Part shown: positions 1-7,293 of the stretch, piece by piece
Layout of the letters: each line of letters begins with the position of its first letter
How positions within the stretch are numbered: the stretch's first letter is position 1
Origin: JBKEDH01 sp047975295
GTDB taxonomy: Bacteria; Bacteroidota; Bacteroidia; Flavobacteriales; Flavobacteriaceae
NCBI GenBank assembly: GCA_047975295.1
Contig: JBKEDH010000017.1
Span: 1-30,923 of the forward strand
DNA length: 30,923 nucleotides
Direction: 5' to 3'
Translations under genes and position numbers: made by a program
Notes under the pieces: generated by a model
Database searches by the model: none
What the model was told of the DNA's origin: nothing
What the model saw: the letters and a program-made list of their open reading frames with translations, nothing else

Positions 1-247
1 CACGCTGCCTTGGCTTTTTGTTTTCTTTTTTTACGTCTTTTGGGTCGGTCTTTACACGATCCTGTTGCTCTGGCTTAGACGATTCGGCTGCTTCTTTTAC
101 CGCTTTCGGGTCGGCTGCCTGTCGATCCAGTATTTGATATACAAAATCTAGTTTTTTTAATGAACGGAACTTAGGAATATTCAATTTTTTTGCAATTTCA
201 TGAAGTTCTGAGAGTTTTTTTTCGTTTAATTGAGAAATTTCAAACAT
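1..247 (-). CDS. rho: Transcription termination factor Rho, N-terminal fragment (partial)
   Basis: This is the 5' end of a minus-strand gene cut by the left window edge; 82 codons are visible. The first 45 or so residues (ISQLNEKKLSELHEIAKKLN, then a KFRSLKKLDFVYQIL helix) match the Rho N-terminal SAP-like domain, with its pattern of a leucine-rich helix, a linker and a second helix. A low-complexity charged linker follows with the near-repeats DPKAVKE and DPKDVKK. Bacteroidota Rho proteins are known to carry a long charged insert between this domain and the RNA-binding cold-shock-like domain, which would lie outside the window. Rho is the hexameric ATPase that terminates untranslated transcripts. 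The divergent neighbour is a DUF4293 gene, a pairing I associate with Bacteroidota. No TAnnTTTG box is obvious in the 208-base divergent spacer on this strand. The call rests on the N-domain alone. Confidence 0.85.
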   Translation of the reverse strand, partial: MFEISQLNEKKLSELHEIAKKLNIPKFRSLKKLDFVYQILDRQAADPKAVKEAAESSKPEQQDRVKTDPKDVKKENKKPRQR

Positions 248-425
248 TGATGCTTAATATAAATATATTATTAATGAATTTAAATTTTGTCTTCTGATTT
301 GTTTCCTGAAAAAAGATTCTTTGTAATAAGAAGTATAATACCCTGCTGTCTAAGGGACTGAGAATTTACTCTGCAATAATACAACTTTATTTTAATTTTT
401 AGCATTTTTTTTAAAAAAGAACTAT

Positions 426-433
426 TATTTTTG
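426..433 (+). promoter_or_regulatory. TAnnTTTG -7 box upstream of the DUF4293 gene
   Basis: TATTTTTG matches the flavobacterial -7 consensus TAnnTTTG and sits 22 bases before the ATG at 456, so transcription would start about 10-15 bases before the gene. No clear TTTG -33 element is seen at the usual spacing, so this is a half-site prediction. Confidence 0.45.
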
Positions 434-455
434 TGGTCTTAATTTTAAAAAATAT

Positions 456-866
456 ATGATTCAACGTATCCAGACAATATATTTACTTGTTACTCTTATA
501 ATCTCGGCGGGATTAATTTTTGTTTTTCCATTATGGATAGAGAGCAATGGTATAATTGTTTTCGCTAAAAACAATATATTATGTCTAAGCTTATTTTTGG
601 CTTCGGCAGTGTTATCGTTAATAAGTATATTACAATACAAAAATAGAAAGTCGCAATTTATGTTAGGGCGACTAAACATGATATTAAACTTTTTTTTACT
701 AGGATTTTTTGTGTATCTAACTCTAAATGTATCTGGAGAAACTATAGTTTCCGAGAAAGGTATTGGGATGCTTTTTCCTGTTTTTTCTATCGTATTTTTA
801 GCTTTGGCCAACAAGGCCATTAAAAAGGATGAAGATCTTGTAAAATCTGTAGATAGATTGCGATAA
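456..866 (+). CDS. DUF4293 family membrane protein
   Basis: A 136-residue integral membrane protein with four predicted transmembrane helices at about residues 7-26, 39-60, 73-91 and 103-119. It has a short basic cytoplasmic tail (KKDEDLVKSVDRLR). The start MIQRIQT, the four-helix layout and the length agree with the Bacteroidota-only family DUF4293, whose function is not known. It sits divergently next to rho, as I recall for this family in other Flavobacteriia. It is a single-gene unit, with a TAnnTTTG box at 426-433 and a strong intrinsic terminator 30 bases after the stop codon. Nothing in the sequence suggests an enzymatic site. Confidence 0.85.
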   Translation: MIQRIQTIYLLVTLIISAGLIFVFPLWIESNGIIVFAKNNILCLSLFLASAVLSLISILQYKNRKSQFMLGRLNMILNFFLLGFFVYLTLNVSGETIVSEKGIGMLFPVFSIVFLALANKAIKKDEDLVKSVDRLR

Positions 867-895
867 ACCTATCATCTTAGTAGTATTAGTGCGTT

Positions 896-924
896 AAACC
901 CGGAGCAAAACTCCGGGTTTTTTT
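896..924 (+). terminator. Rho-independent terminator after the DUF4293 gene
   Basis: A perfect 10-bp inverted repeat (AAACCCGGAG / CTCCGGGTTT) with a CAAAA loop is followed by a run of seven T. It lies 29 bases after the stop codon at 866. The T-run serves the plus strand. Confidence 0.9.
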
Positions 925-967
925 ATAAAGTGATTTTATACTTTAAGACCGTTGCACGGCTGACTTT

Positions 968-1241
968 TATTTTAGCTAAAAATTGCCAACTTACCTTTTA
1001 GCTGTACCTAATAGTTTTGAAACAGAAACTTTAGGTGGTACGGACACCAACATATGGATATGACCCTCTTGAACATTTAACTCATAAACCTCACATTGCT
1101 TCCTTTCTCATAACATCTGTAATTCTTCTTCAACTAATGTCTTCATGGTGCCTTTAATATCCTAAATCTATACTTTGGTGTCCAAACTATATGATAATCT
1201 CATTTGTAAATTACATAACTTTGTTTCTTATATTTACTCAT
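968..1241 (-). pseudogene. tnpA: IS200-type transposase TnpA pseudogene (stops, frameshift, 3' truncation)
   Basis: Translating from the ATG at 1241 gives MSKYKKQSYVIYK, a TGA stop at 1200-1202, then DYHIVWTPKYRFRILK. After a one-base deletion in an A-run the frame resumes as GTMKTLVEEELQML, a second TGA at 1108-1110, then ERKQCEVYELNVQEGHIHML and SVPPKVSVSKLLGTAKR followed by TAA. The HIH at 1054-1062 is the metal-binding HUH motif of Y1 transposases, and the YHIVWTPKYR block is typical of the IS200 branch. An intact protein would be about 140-150 residues and would continue to a catalytic tyrosine. Here only about 85 are recognisable and the tyrosine region is gone. The gene is clearly dead. 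Confidence 0.85.
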
Positions 1242-1269
1242 AAAACAAATATAGCCAAAGCACTAAGAA

Positions 1270-1302
1270 CATAACCTCCTGCTTAACAGGTGGTTTGTTA
1301 TG
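1270..1302 (-). repeat. IS200-like left-end hairpin
   Basis: CATAAC at 1270-1275 pairs with GTTATG at 1297-1302, and an inner CCTG/CAGG stem closes on a CTTAA loop with a small bulge. It lies 29 bases upstream of the relic transposase start, where IS200-group elements carry the hairpin recognised by TnpA. Its near-intact stem contrasts with the damaged gene. Confidence 0.55.
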
Positions 1303-1502
1303 AGTAAACGAATAATGTAACTGCATGGTGCAAATGTAATTAAACTGAATGAACCCGTTTAAGCTTTTTTAATTATAAAATAATTTGAAAGCTATAAATC
1401 TTTAACCATTTCAATAAACCAAGAACAGAAACAGTTTTCGCAATAACTGCCCATTTGGCAATGGATGTACAGTATGGGAAGCAAAACAATAAGTACAAAA
1501 GG
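1303..1502. other. Intergenic stretch with no supported gene
   Basis: About 200 AT-rich bases between the IS relic and the next possible gene. A short open frame on the plus strand ends with a TAA near 1512, but it begins after a stop, spans only about 30 codons and shows no recognisable motif. I see no promoter box, hairpin or RNA gene here. Confidence 0.5.
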
Positions 1503-1742
1503 CTAATTGGTTAAAAGAACGGCATACTGCTTTTTCCTAATTCTGTAAATAATGTCTATAAGTAATGTAATACCCATAACAAGCAATACATTAAATATCA
1601 ATATAGCAATACCCAAGCCCACATCGCCTCGATGGACTTTACGGCTATTTGTTTCTATTGCGTTTTGGGCAAATAAATATACGACCAAACACAATATGGC
1701 AAAAATTAAAAGCCTGGCCAAAAAATGCCTAATGGGTCTCAT
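1503..1742 (-). CDS. Possible small membrane protein, unknown family
   Basis: The frame encodes 79 residues from the ATG at 1742 (MRPIRHFLARLL...). It has two strongly hydrophobic segments at about residues 8-26 and 42-64, with basic residues at the N-terminus and after the second segment (RIRKKQ), which fits a two-helix inner-membrane protein. The frame stays open upstream to an ATG at 1778. That longer start would place 12 codons inside the intrinsic terminator of fabI (1747-1771), so the shorter start is preferred. No promoter or ribosome binding site is evident, and readthrough from fabI may be its only source of transcript. It resembles no family I know. The hydrophobic pattern and charge placement are the only evidence for coding. 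Confidence 0.4.
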   Translation of the reverse strand: MRPIRHFLARLLIFAILCLVVYLFAQNAIETNSRKVHRGDVGLGIAILIFNVLLVMGITLLIDIIYRIRKKQYAVLLTN

Positions 1743-1746
1743 ATGT

Positions 1747-1771
1747 AAAAAAGCCACCTTTTTTAGGTGGC
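1747..1771 (-). terminator. Rho-independent terminator of fabI
   Basis: On the minus strand a 7-bp stem (GCCACCT / AGGTGGC, five-base loop) is followed by a run of six T. It lies 24 bases past the fabI stop codon. The opposite strand has no T-run, so it works in one direction only. Confidence 0.85.
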
Positions 1772-1794
1772 CTTGCAACTTTAATTTCTATGTG

Positions 1795-2616
1795 TTATTT
1801 TGTTTCGCCATCAACAAAAGCGGTCATTACCGCATCGCTAACGCCCATATTACTAAAACCACCATCGTTGTATAGGTTTTGCAGGGTAACACGTTTGGTC
1901 AAATCACTAAACAAGGTTACGGTGTAGTTGGCGCAATCCATTGCCGTAGCATTGCCCAATGGCGACATTTTATCGGCATAGGCAATAAAACCGTCAAAAC
2001 CCTTTACACCACTACCTGCAGTAGTTGGGGTTGGCGATTGCGAGATGGTATTAACACGTACTTTTTTATCTCTTCCAAAGAAATACCCAAAACTACGTGC
2101 AACGCTTTCTAAATAGGCTTTATTATCGGCCATATCGTTATAATCGGGAAATACACGCTGTGCTGCCATATACGTTAGTGCCACGATACTACCCCACTCG
2201 TTCATAGCATCATTTTTGTAAAGGGTTTGCATAACTTTATGAAAGGACATGGCAGAAACGTCGGTGCCTTTTTGTGTCCATTCGTAATTCTGGTCGGTGT
2301 AATGTTTCCCTTTGCGTACGTTTATAGACATGCCTATGGAATGTAGCACAAAATCCAATTTACCACCCAAGATTTCCATGGATTGCTCTACCAGTTTTTG
2401 TAAATCGTCCAAAGATGTGGCATCGGCAGGAATAATTTGAGAGCCTGTTTTTTCGGCCAATTCGTTTATTTGTCCCATTCGCATGGCTACCGGTGCATTG
2501 GTCAATACAAACTGTCCACCTTCTTCATGCACACGTTCGGCCGTTTTCCAAGCGATTGAATTGGAGTCTAAAGCTCCAAAGATAATTCCTTTTTTTCCTT
2601 TTAATAAATTATACAT
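1795..2616 (-). CDS. fabI: Enoyl-[acyl-carrier-protein] reductase (NADH), FabI
   Basis: FabI reduces the trans-2-enoyl-ACP intermediate in the last step of each type II fatty-acid elongation cycle. The 273-residue protein is a typical length and spans the whole short-chain dehydrogenase fold. The FabI-type nucleotide-binding loop GALDSNSIAW is at about residues 14-23. The catalytic pair fits Y-x6-K at Tyr159/Lys166 (YNDMADNK), with the additional conserved Tyr149 (ALTYMAA). The ISQSPTPTTAGSG stretch at about 192-204 corresponds to the substrate-binding loop that orders on cofactor and triclosan binding. The gene has its own TAnnTTTG box (2675-2682), a leader of about 50 bases and a strong terminator, so it is probably monocistronic. 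Confidence 0.96.
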   Translation of the reverse strand: MYNLLKGKKGIIFGALDSNSIAWKTAERVHEEGGQFVLTNAPVAMRMGQINELAEKTGSQIIPADATSLDDLQKLVEQSMEILGGKLDFVLHSIGMSINVRKGKHYTDQNYEWTQKGTDVSAMSFHKVMQTLYKNDAMNEWGSIVALTYMAAQRVFPDYNDMADNKAYLESVARSFGYFFGRDKKVRVNTISQSPTPTTAGSGVKGFDGFIAYADKMSPLGNATAMDCANYTVTLFSDLTKRVTLQNLYNDGGFSNMGVSDAVMTAFVDGETK

Positions 2617-2674
2617 AGTATGTGTTTTGGTTGTTGGTTGGGTCTTTTGGCTGTTTTGTTCCTTTTAACTAAGG

Positions 2675-2682
2675 CAAAAATA
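2675..2682 (-). promoter_or_regulatory. TAnnTTTG -7 box upstream of fabI
   Basis: The minus strand reads TATTTTTG about 60 bases before the fabI ATG, giving a leader of about 50 bases. A TTTG lies upstream but with only an 11-base spacer, which is too short for the usual -33 element. Confidence 0.45.
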
Positions 2683-2697
2683 CTAAAACTTTACAAA

Positions 2698-3114
2698 TCA
2701 TTTTTGGTTTTTTGATTCAACATAAATTTTAAAATTTTCGAGTATAGCTTGCCAACCGGCACGTTGCATCTCGACATCGTGGATATTTTCGGTATCGAAA
2801 GTTTCGCTTACCACAATTCCTTCATCGGTTTTAGTAAAATTTATGCTAACAGTCCTACCATCGGGCATGGTATAAGCAATTAATTTTTCGGTTACAATTT
2901 CGGTATAGGTTCCCGTAAAATCGAAACCTGCCGAACCATCCTTAGCCTCCATACGCCAAACAAATGTTCCATTTACAGCTATATTATTACTTGCCGTTGG
3001 ACAAATCCAATCGGTCGAAGCAAAATTCCATTGTGTAATGTGTTCGGGCTTTGTAAAACACTCCCAAACCAATTGTATGGGTGCGTTAATAGTGGCTTGC
3101 ACAGTTATCTGCAT
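2698..3114 (-). CDS. SRPBCC / AHSA1-like START-domain protein
   Basis: A 138-residue soluble protein that begins ITVQATINAPIQLVWECFTKPEHITQWNFA, the strand plus first-helix signature of the SRPBCC (AHSA1/Bet v 1-like) hydrophobic-cavity fold. The GTFVWRMEAKDG and FTGTYTEIV segments, and the final amphipathic helix (GWQAILENFKIYVE), complete the fold. Members bind lipophilic ligands or act as Hsp90-like co-chaperone domains. The substrate cannot be told from sequence. The gene starts 9 bases after recN ends, so it is probably the last gene of the bamD-to-recN transcript. No catalytic residues are obvious. Confidence 0.85.
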   Translation of the reverse strand: MQITVQATINAPIQLVWECFTKPEHITQWNFASTDWICPTASNNIAVNGTFVWRMEAKDGSAGFDFTGTYTEIVTEKLIAYTMPDGRTVSINFTKTDEGIVVSETFDTENIHDVEMQRAGWQAILENFKIYVESKNQK

Positions 3115-3123
3115 ATTTATTTA

Positions 3124-4776
3124 TTAATTTAAAAGTTCTTTGGCATGTGCTATTGCCGAGCTGGACACGTCGCTACCGCCCAACATTTGGGCAATTTCAA
3201 CAATACGTTGGTCGTGGTCTAACTTTATCAAATTGGTTTGGGTAATATCGTTAACGTCTTCTTTATACACCTTAAAGTGCGAATGGCCTTTGGCAGCAAT
3301 TTGTGGCAAATGTGTTATGGAAAATACCTGCATGGTCTTGCTCATTTGCTGCATAATATAGCCCATTTTATTAGATATTTCGCCCGAAACCCCGGTATCG
3401 ATCTCATCGAACATAATGGTTGGCAACTGAATATATTTTGCCAAAATGGATTTTATGGCCAACATGATACGGGATAGCTCCCCTCCGGAAGCGGCTTTTT
3501 TAAGTTCGTTGTAATTACCGCCTTTGTTTGCCGAAAATAAAAATGAAAGACCGTCTTTTCCATTTGCCAAAAATTCGGTTTGTTGGTTAACTTCTATTTT
3601 AAACCGGGCGTTTGGCATGCCCAAATTGGCAAGTATGGTTTCCAATTGTTTTTTTAGCTCCGGAATAATTTGCATACGGTTATTGTGAACTTTGTTGGCA
3701 ATCTGATTCAATTTTATAATACTGTCGTCAATTTCTCCTTGTTTGTTTTTTATAGATTCGTCCAAGTTTTCGGTAACCGAAACTTTTTCTTCCAAATTGG
3801 TTTTTATGGTTATTAATTCGGATACGGAACCCACCACATGCTTTTGCATTAAATTGTGCAACAACCGCAGTTTATTATCTACTTCCTCCAACCTATTGGG
3901 ATCGGCTTCAATGCTTTCTTGTAGTTCGTCCACTTCCTTAAACACATCGTCCAATTCAATTAGGCTACTGTTTATACGGGTTGATAAATCGGTGTATTTA
4001 CTTGATAATTCGGATAATTTCTGAAACGTACTTTTTAAGGTTGTCAATGCTGCAATAACCCCCACCTGTTCGTCGCTTAAAATATGGTGGCCTTCAGAAA
4101 GTTTTTCTTTTATACCTTCAATATTATTAAGCATTTCGTATTCTTCTTCCAAAATCTCCAATTCGCCATCTATTAAATTGGCTTCGGTAAGCTCGTTCAA
4201 TAAAAAGGTATTGTAATCGTGTTCCTTAATAGCTTCGGCCTGAAATTCCTGTAACGCTTTCAGTGCTTTAATTAGACTTTTATAAACGCTTAGTTCGCTT
4301 TTGTATTCCTGTAAAATCAAATCGTTTTTAGCCAAAGCATCGATAACCTGAAACTGGAAAGTATCGTTAGTTAATTGTAAGGTTTCGTGTTGCGAATGGA
4401 TGTCAATTAAACGTTCGCCCAATAATTGCAAACTGCTTAAATTTACGGGCGAATCGTTTACAAAGGCTCTCGATTTACCAGATGGCAATATTTCACGTCG
4501 GATTATGGTTTGCGAATCGTAATCTAAATCTTCGGCCTTAAACAAAGATTTTAAATTATAATTTTCTATATTGAATGTTGCCTCGATAATACATTTTTGG
4601 TCGGTATTTTTCAAACTGCTTAAATCGGCCCGTTTACCCAGAATTAACGATAGACCACCGAGAAGTATTGATTTTCCCGCTCCGGTTTCGCCCGTAATAA
4701 TGGAAAAACCATCGTTAAAAACAACATTTAAATTGTCTATTAATGCGTAGTTTTTTATTGAAAGAGATGCAAGCAC
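3124..4776 (-). CDS. recN: DNA repair protein RecN
   Basis: RecN is an SMC-like ATPase that acts early at DNA double-strand breaks. The 550-residue length is normal. The Walker A motif GETGAGKS is at residues 29-36. Long coiled-coil arms run from about 150 to 370. The ABC signature ASGGELSR is at 429-436, Walker B TIMFDE at 453-458, and the switch histidine follows in SITHLPQ (His489). The start is read as GTG at 4776: the protein then begins (M)LASLSIKNYALI, aligning with the start of known RecN proteins, and an in-frame TAA lies 18 bases upstream. A 76-base gap separates it from the upstream porD-like gene, and I found no clear promoter in it. The gene is complete and unremarkable. Confidence 0.96.
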   Translation of the reverse strand: MLASLSIKNYALIDNLNVVFNDGFSIITGETGAGKSILLGGLSLILGKRADLSSLKNTDQKCIIEATFNIENYNLKSLFKAEDLDYDSQTIIRREILPSGKSRAFVNDSPVNLSSLQLLGERLIDIHSQHETLQLTNDTFQFQVIDALAKNDLILQEYKSELSVYKSLIKALKALQEFQAEAIKEHDYNTFLLNELTEANLIDGELEILEEEYEMLNNIEGIKEKLSEGHHILSDEQVGVIAALTTLKSTFQKLSELSSKYTDLSTRINSSLIELDDVFKEVDELQESIEADPNRLEEVDNKLRLLHNLMQKHVVGSVSELITIKTNLEEKVSVTENLDESIKNKQGEIDDSIIKLNQIANKVHNNRMQIIPELKKQLETILANLGMPNARFKIEVNQQTEFLANGKDGLSFLFSANKGGNYNELKKAASGGELSRIMLAIKSILAKYIQLPTIMFDEIDTGVSGEISNKMGYIMQQMSKTMQVFSITHLPQIAAKGHSHFKVYKEDVNDITQTNLIKLDHDQRIVEIAQMLGGSDVSSSAIAHAKELLN

Positions 4777-4852
4777 AGGATTGAGAAGAATTTACAATTG
4801 AAAATTTACGATTTTTTTTTTGATTACGGATTAACAACAAACGGCAAACCGA

Positions 4853-5740
4853 CTAAAACTTAATATCCTGCCATTTACCACTGTATGTAGGCGCAATTTT
4901 AAGTAGTGTTTCCTTTAAACTTACAATATTAACACTTGGCCCATCGCTAAATACCTGTACAATTTCATCTGCTTTGGCATCGAAAAAGGTACGCAAAACA
5001 AAGGAATTTGGTCTGCGGCTGTTCATGGGTTTAAACTCCTGTATGGCTTTAGAAACTCCTTCTTTTCCCGATTTTAAATTATCGCTCAGTAAATCCAAAC
5101 CGTTTCTATGATAATCGTATAAAACCTGGCGGTATTCTTTATATGTGGGCGACAAAATATTATCGATTAAGGCAAAACGGCTTTGCAACCCGTCGGACAA
5201 CTTCCATCCCGAATAATTTTCCTGCTGCGAATAATTGCTTATGGTTTGTGCCTGCTTAAAATATTGGTCACCACCATTTTTAGAAAATGTATCGGCATCC
5301 ACCCCTAAAACCATATACACATGAAATGCCAAAACCGATATTAAATTGGATTCGTATTGATTGGGATTAAAAATTAGATTTTGAAATTCTAAATATTTAA
5401 AATTAAAATCTTTATCGTTAAAATTATATATCGGCGTTGTATAAGACGATCCATAAATTGGTCGAGACGACTGCACTTGTAAAGTTGCATTAAAGTTTTC
5501 GCTGCTATAAGCAGATACCGTAATCATCATACTACAATCTATACGCTCTTGGGGAGCATAAACCTTATCGGTCCATTTGGTATTGTTTATAAATTCGGTG
5601 AGCTGTTTTTCTAAAGTTTTAAAAATTTGAAGATTTTCATTTCCCGTTTGGATCGCATTTACCACTACGGTACAATTTAGCTCTTGGGAAAACCCCAGAA
5701 CACCAAGACAAAAGGTTAAAACTATTAGAATATTACGCAT
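4853..5740 (-). CDS. porD: DUF4835 family protein, type IX secretion protein PorD-like
   Basis: A 295-residue exported protein with a Sec signal peptide at residues 1-19 (MRNILIVLTFCLGVLGFSQ, cleavage after Q or S-Q). The mature start ELNCTVVVNAIQTGN, the central DCSMMITVSAYSSENFNATLQVQSSRP region and the ...FFDAKADE... C-terminal half match DUF4835. From memory, current databases label this family PorD, a component tied to the Bacteroidota type IX secretion system. I have not verified this beyond family resemblance. Its start overlaps the last 8 bases of coaBC, which implies translational coupling. The order coaBC, DUF4835, recN is one I associate with flavobacteria. Confidence 0.8.
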   Translation of the reverse strand: MRNILIVLTFCLGVLGFSQELNCTVVVNAIQTGNENLQIFKTLEKQLTEFINNTKWTDKVYAPQERIDCSMMITVSAYSSENFNATLQVQSSRPIYGSSYTTPIYNFNDKDFNFKYLEFQNLIFNPNQYESNLISVLAFHVYMVLGVDADTFSKNGGDQYFKQAQTISNYSQQENYSGWKLSDGLQSRFALIDNILSPTYKEYRQVLYDYHRNGLDLLSDNLKSGKEGVSKAIQEFKPMNSRRPNSFVLRTFFDAKADEIVQVFSDGPSVNIVSLKETLLKIAPTYSGKWQDIKF

Positions 5741-6944
5741 TAATCTGTTCTGTTATTTTGTTTAATAAATCGTTTGCTACCTCGGCTTTCGATTTTAATT
5801 GATATTCTGTAACATTTTTGTTAACATCAATAAAGGTTACTTTGTTGGTATCGGTTTTAAAACCTGCTCCTTTATCGTTTAACGAATTTAACACAATTAA
5901 ATCTAAATTTTTTCTTTTTAGTTTATTTTTTGCGTTTTCTAATTCGTTTTGGGTTTCTAAAGCAAAGCCTACCAAATATTGGTGTGTTTTAATTTTTCCC
6001 AATGAAGCCAAAATATCTTTTGTTTTTTCCAATTCTAAAGTTAACGTTGCTTCTGCCTTTTTTATTTTCTGTAGTGCAACTTCTTTTGGTTTATAATCGG
6101 CTACGGCTGCCGAAAGAATGGCTATATCGACCTGATCGAAATATTGATGAACCGCTTGGTACATATCGTTGGCAGAAACTACTGGAACAACCTGTATTAG
6201 ACTATGTTTTATATTTTGATTGGTAGGCCCCGTAACCAAAATAACCTCTGCTCCCAGATTGGCAGCTGCCTTAGCTATCTCGAAGCCCATTTTTCCGCTA
6301 GAATGGTTGCCAATAAACCTAATAGGATCTATGGCTTCGTAGGTTGGCCCTGCGGTAATTAGCATTTTTTTTTCCCGTAAGGGTAATTTCTTTAAAACAT
6401 TGTTTTCAATAAACGCAACAATATCTTCGGGTTCGGCCATACGCCCCTCTCCTACCAAACCACTTGCCAATTCACCACTGGTTGCGGGAATAATGGTGTT
6501 TCCATAACTTTGTAAAATGTCGAACGATGCTTTTGTACTTTGGTGCTTGTACATATCCAAATCCATTGCAGGTGCAAAATATACCGGACATTTAGCCGAT
6601 AGATATGTTGCCAAAAGTAGATTATTGCTGGTACCGTTTGCCATTTTGGACAAGGTATTTGCCGTCGCGGGCGCTATAACGAACAAATCGGCCCAAAGAG
6701 CCAAATCGACATGATTGTTCCACATGGCATTGCCATCTTCTTCATTTACAAAAGAGGAATATACCGAATTTTTTGAAAGTGTGGACAAGGTTAAAGGTGT
6801 TACGAAATCTTTGGCCGAAGGTGTTAGAATTACTTTTACATGGGCTCCCGATTTTACAAACAACCTAACAAGCGAAGCTGTTTTATAAGCGGCAATACCA
6901 CCACTAATTCCCAATAGTATGTTCTTGCCGCTTAAAATAGACAT
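5733..6944 (-). CDS. coaBC: Bifunctional CoA biosynthesis protein CoaBC
   Basis: This fusion protein makes 4'-phosphopantothenoyl-cysteine (CoaB, C-terminal) and decarboxylates it to 4'-phosphopantetheine (CoaC, N-terminal, FMN-dependent). The CoaC half has the flavin loop GISGGIAAYK at 12-21, the catalytic His78 (NNHVDLALWAD), APATANTLSKMANG at 91-104, Cys119 and the substrate-clamp motif as PAMDLDM at 125-131; many homologues have PAMN here, so the Asp is a mild variant. The CoaB half begins near residue 192 with MLITAGPTYEAIDPIRFIGN, followed by the NHSSGKMG nucleotide loop and SAAVADYKPKE. Length 403 is normal. It is preceded by rpoZ with a 7-base gap and overlaps the DUF4835 gene. Confidence 0.96.
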   Translation of the reverse strand: MSILSGKNILLGISGGIAAYKTASLVRLFVKSGAHVKVILTPSAKDFVTPLTLSTLSKNSVYSSFVNEEDGNAMWNNHVDLALWADLFVIAPATANTLSKMANGTSNNLLLATYLSAKCPVYFAPAMDLDMYKHQSTKASFDILQSYGNTIIPATSGELASGLVGEGRMAEPEDIVAFIENNVLKKLPLREKKMLITAGPTYEAIDPIRFIGNHSSGKMGFEIAKAAANLGAEVILVTGPTNQNIKHSLIQVVPVVSANDMYQAVHQYFDQVDIAILSAAVADYKPKEVALQKIKKAEATLTLELEKTKDILASLGKIKTHQYLVGFALETQNELENAKNKLKRKNLDLIVLNSLNDKGAGFKTDTNKVTFIDVNKNVTEYQLKSKAEVANDLLNKITEQINA

Positions 6945-6951
6945 ATAAAGT

Positions 6952-7281
6952 TTAGACGTTTGCGTCGTCTTCTGCGTTTCGGTAATAAATTTTATCGTTT
7001 AACCACTCCTGTACCGCTAAAGCATGTGGTTTTGGCAATTTTTCATAGAATTTAGATACCTCAATCTGTTCTTTATTCTCGAAAATTTCCTCAAGACTAT
7101 CGTTATAGGTAGCAAACTCCTCCAACTTATTGATAAGTTCCTTTTTTATTTCGGTGTTTATTTGCTCCGAACGTCTGGCTATAATCGAAATCGACTCGTA
7201 AATGTTCCCGGTAGGTTCGTCAACTTGATTTCTGTTGTAGGTAACGGTATTAACAGGCGCCTTGGTTTTTTTTAAATCCAT
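6952..7281 (-). CDS. rpoZ: DNA-directed RNA polymerase omega subunit (Bacteroidota type)
   Basis: A 109-residue protein of the Rpb6/omega fold as found in Bacteroidota. The N-terminal part contains NIYESISIIARRSEQINTEI, the conserved helix that folds on the beta' C-terminus. It is followed by a charged helix (KKELINKLEEFATYNDSLEEIF) and a C-terminal segment ending NDKIYYRNAEDDANV. Sequence similarity to E. coli omega is low, as is usual in this phylum, so the call leans on the family pattern and its place between bamD and coaBC. The gaps are 12 bases from bamD and 7 to coaBC, consistent with one transcript. Confidence 0.85.
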   Translation of the reverse strand: MDLKKTKAPVNTVTYNRNQVDEPTGNIYESISIIARRSEQINTEIKKELINKLEEFATYNDSLEEIFENKEQIEVSKFYEKLPKPHALAVQEWLNDKIYYRNAEDDANV

Positions 7282-7293
7282 TATTATCGTGTT

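Larger units (their letters stand above)
925..1320 (-). mobile_element. Decayed IS200/IS605-type insertion sequence relic
   Basis: This stretch holds a broken Y1/HUH transposase reading frame (968-1241, minus strand). Just upstream of the transposase start is an imperfect hairpin (1270-1302) placed like the left-end subterminal hairpin of IS200-group elements. Downstream, a small stem CCGT-TGC-ACGG (949-959) may be a remnant of the right-end hairpin. Such elements transpose as single strands, lack terminal inverted repeats and make no target duplication, so the exact ends cannot be set from this sequence. The limits given are approximate. The C-terminal half of the transposase is missing, so this is an internally deleted copy that cannot move. 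Confidence 0.7.

Noticed and set aside
1108..1202. Both TGA codons in the IS200 relic fall where related proteins may have Cys, suggesting selenocysteine or recoding
   Set aside because: The same frame uses TGT for another Cys, there is also a frameshift plus TAA and TAG stops and a lost C-terminus, and no SECIS-like structure is seen. Ordinary decay explains it.
1436..1514. Plus-strand frame giving ...ITAHLAMDVQYGKQNNKYKRLIG then stop
   Set aside because: It opens after a stop with no start upstream in frame except internal ones, is about 30 codons long and matches no family I know.
1552..1875. Plus-strand ORF opposite the small membrane gene and fabI end
   Set aside because: Antisense shadow: it crosses the fabI terminator and the 3' end of fabI, with no domain or membrane logic of its own.
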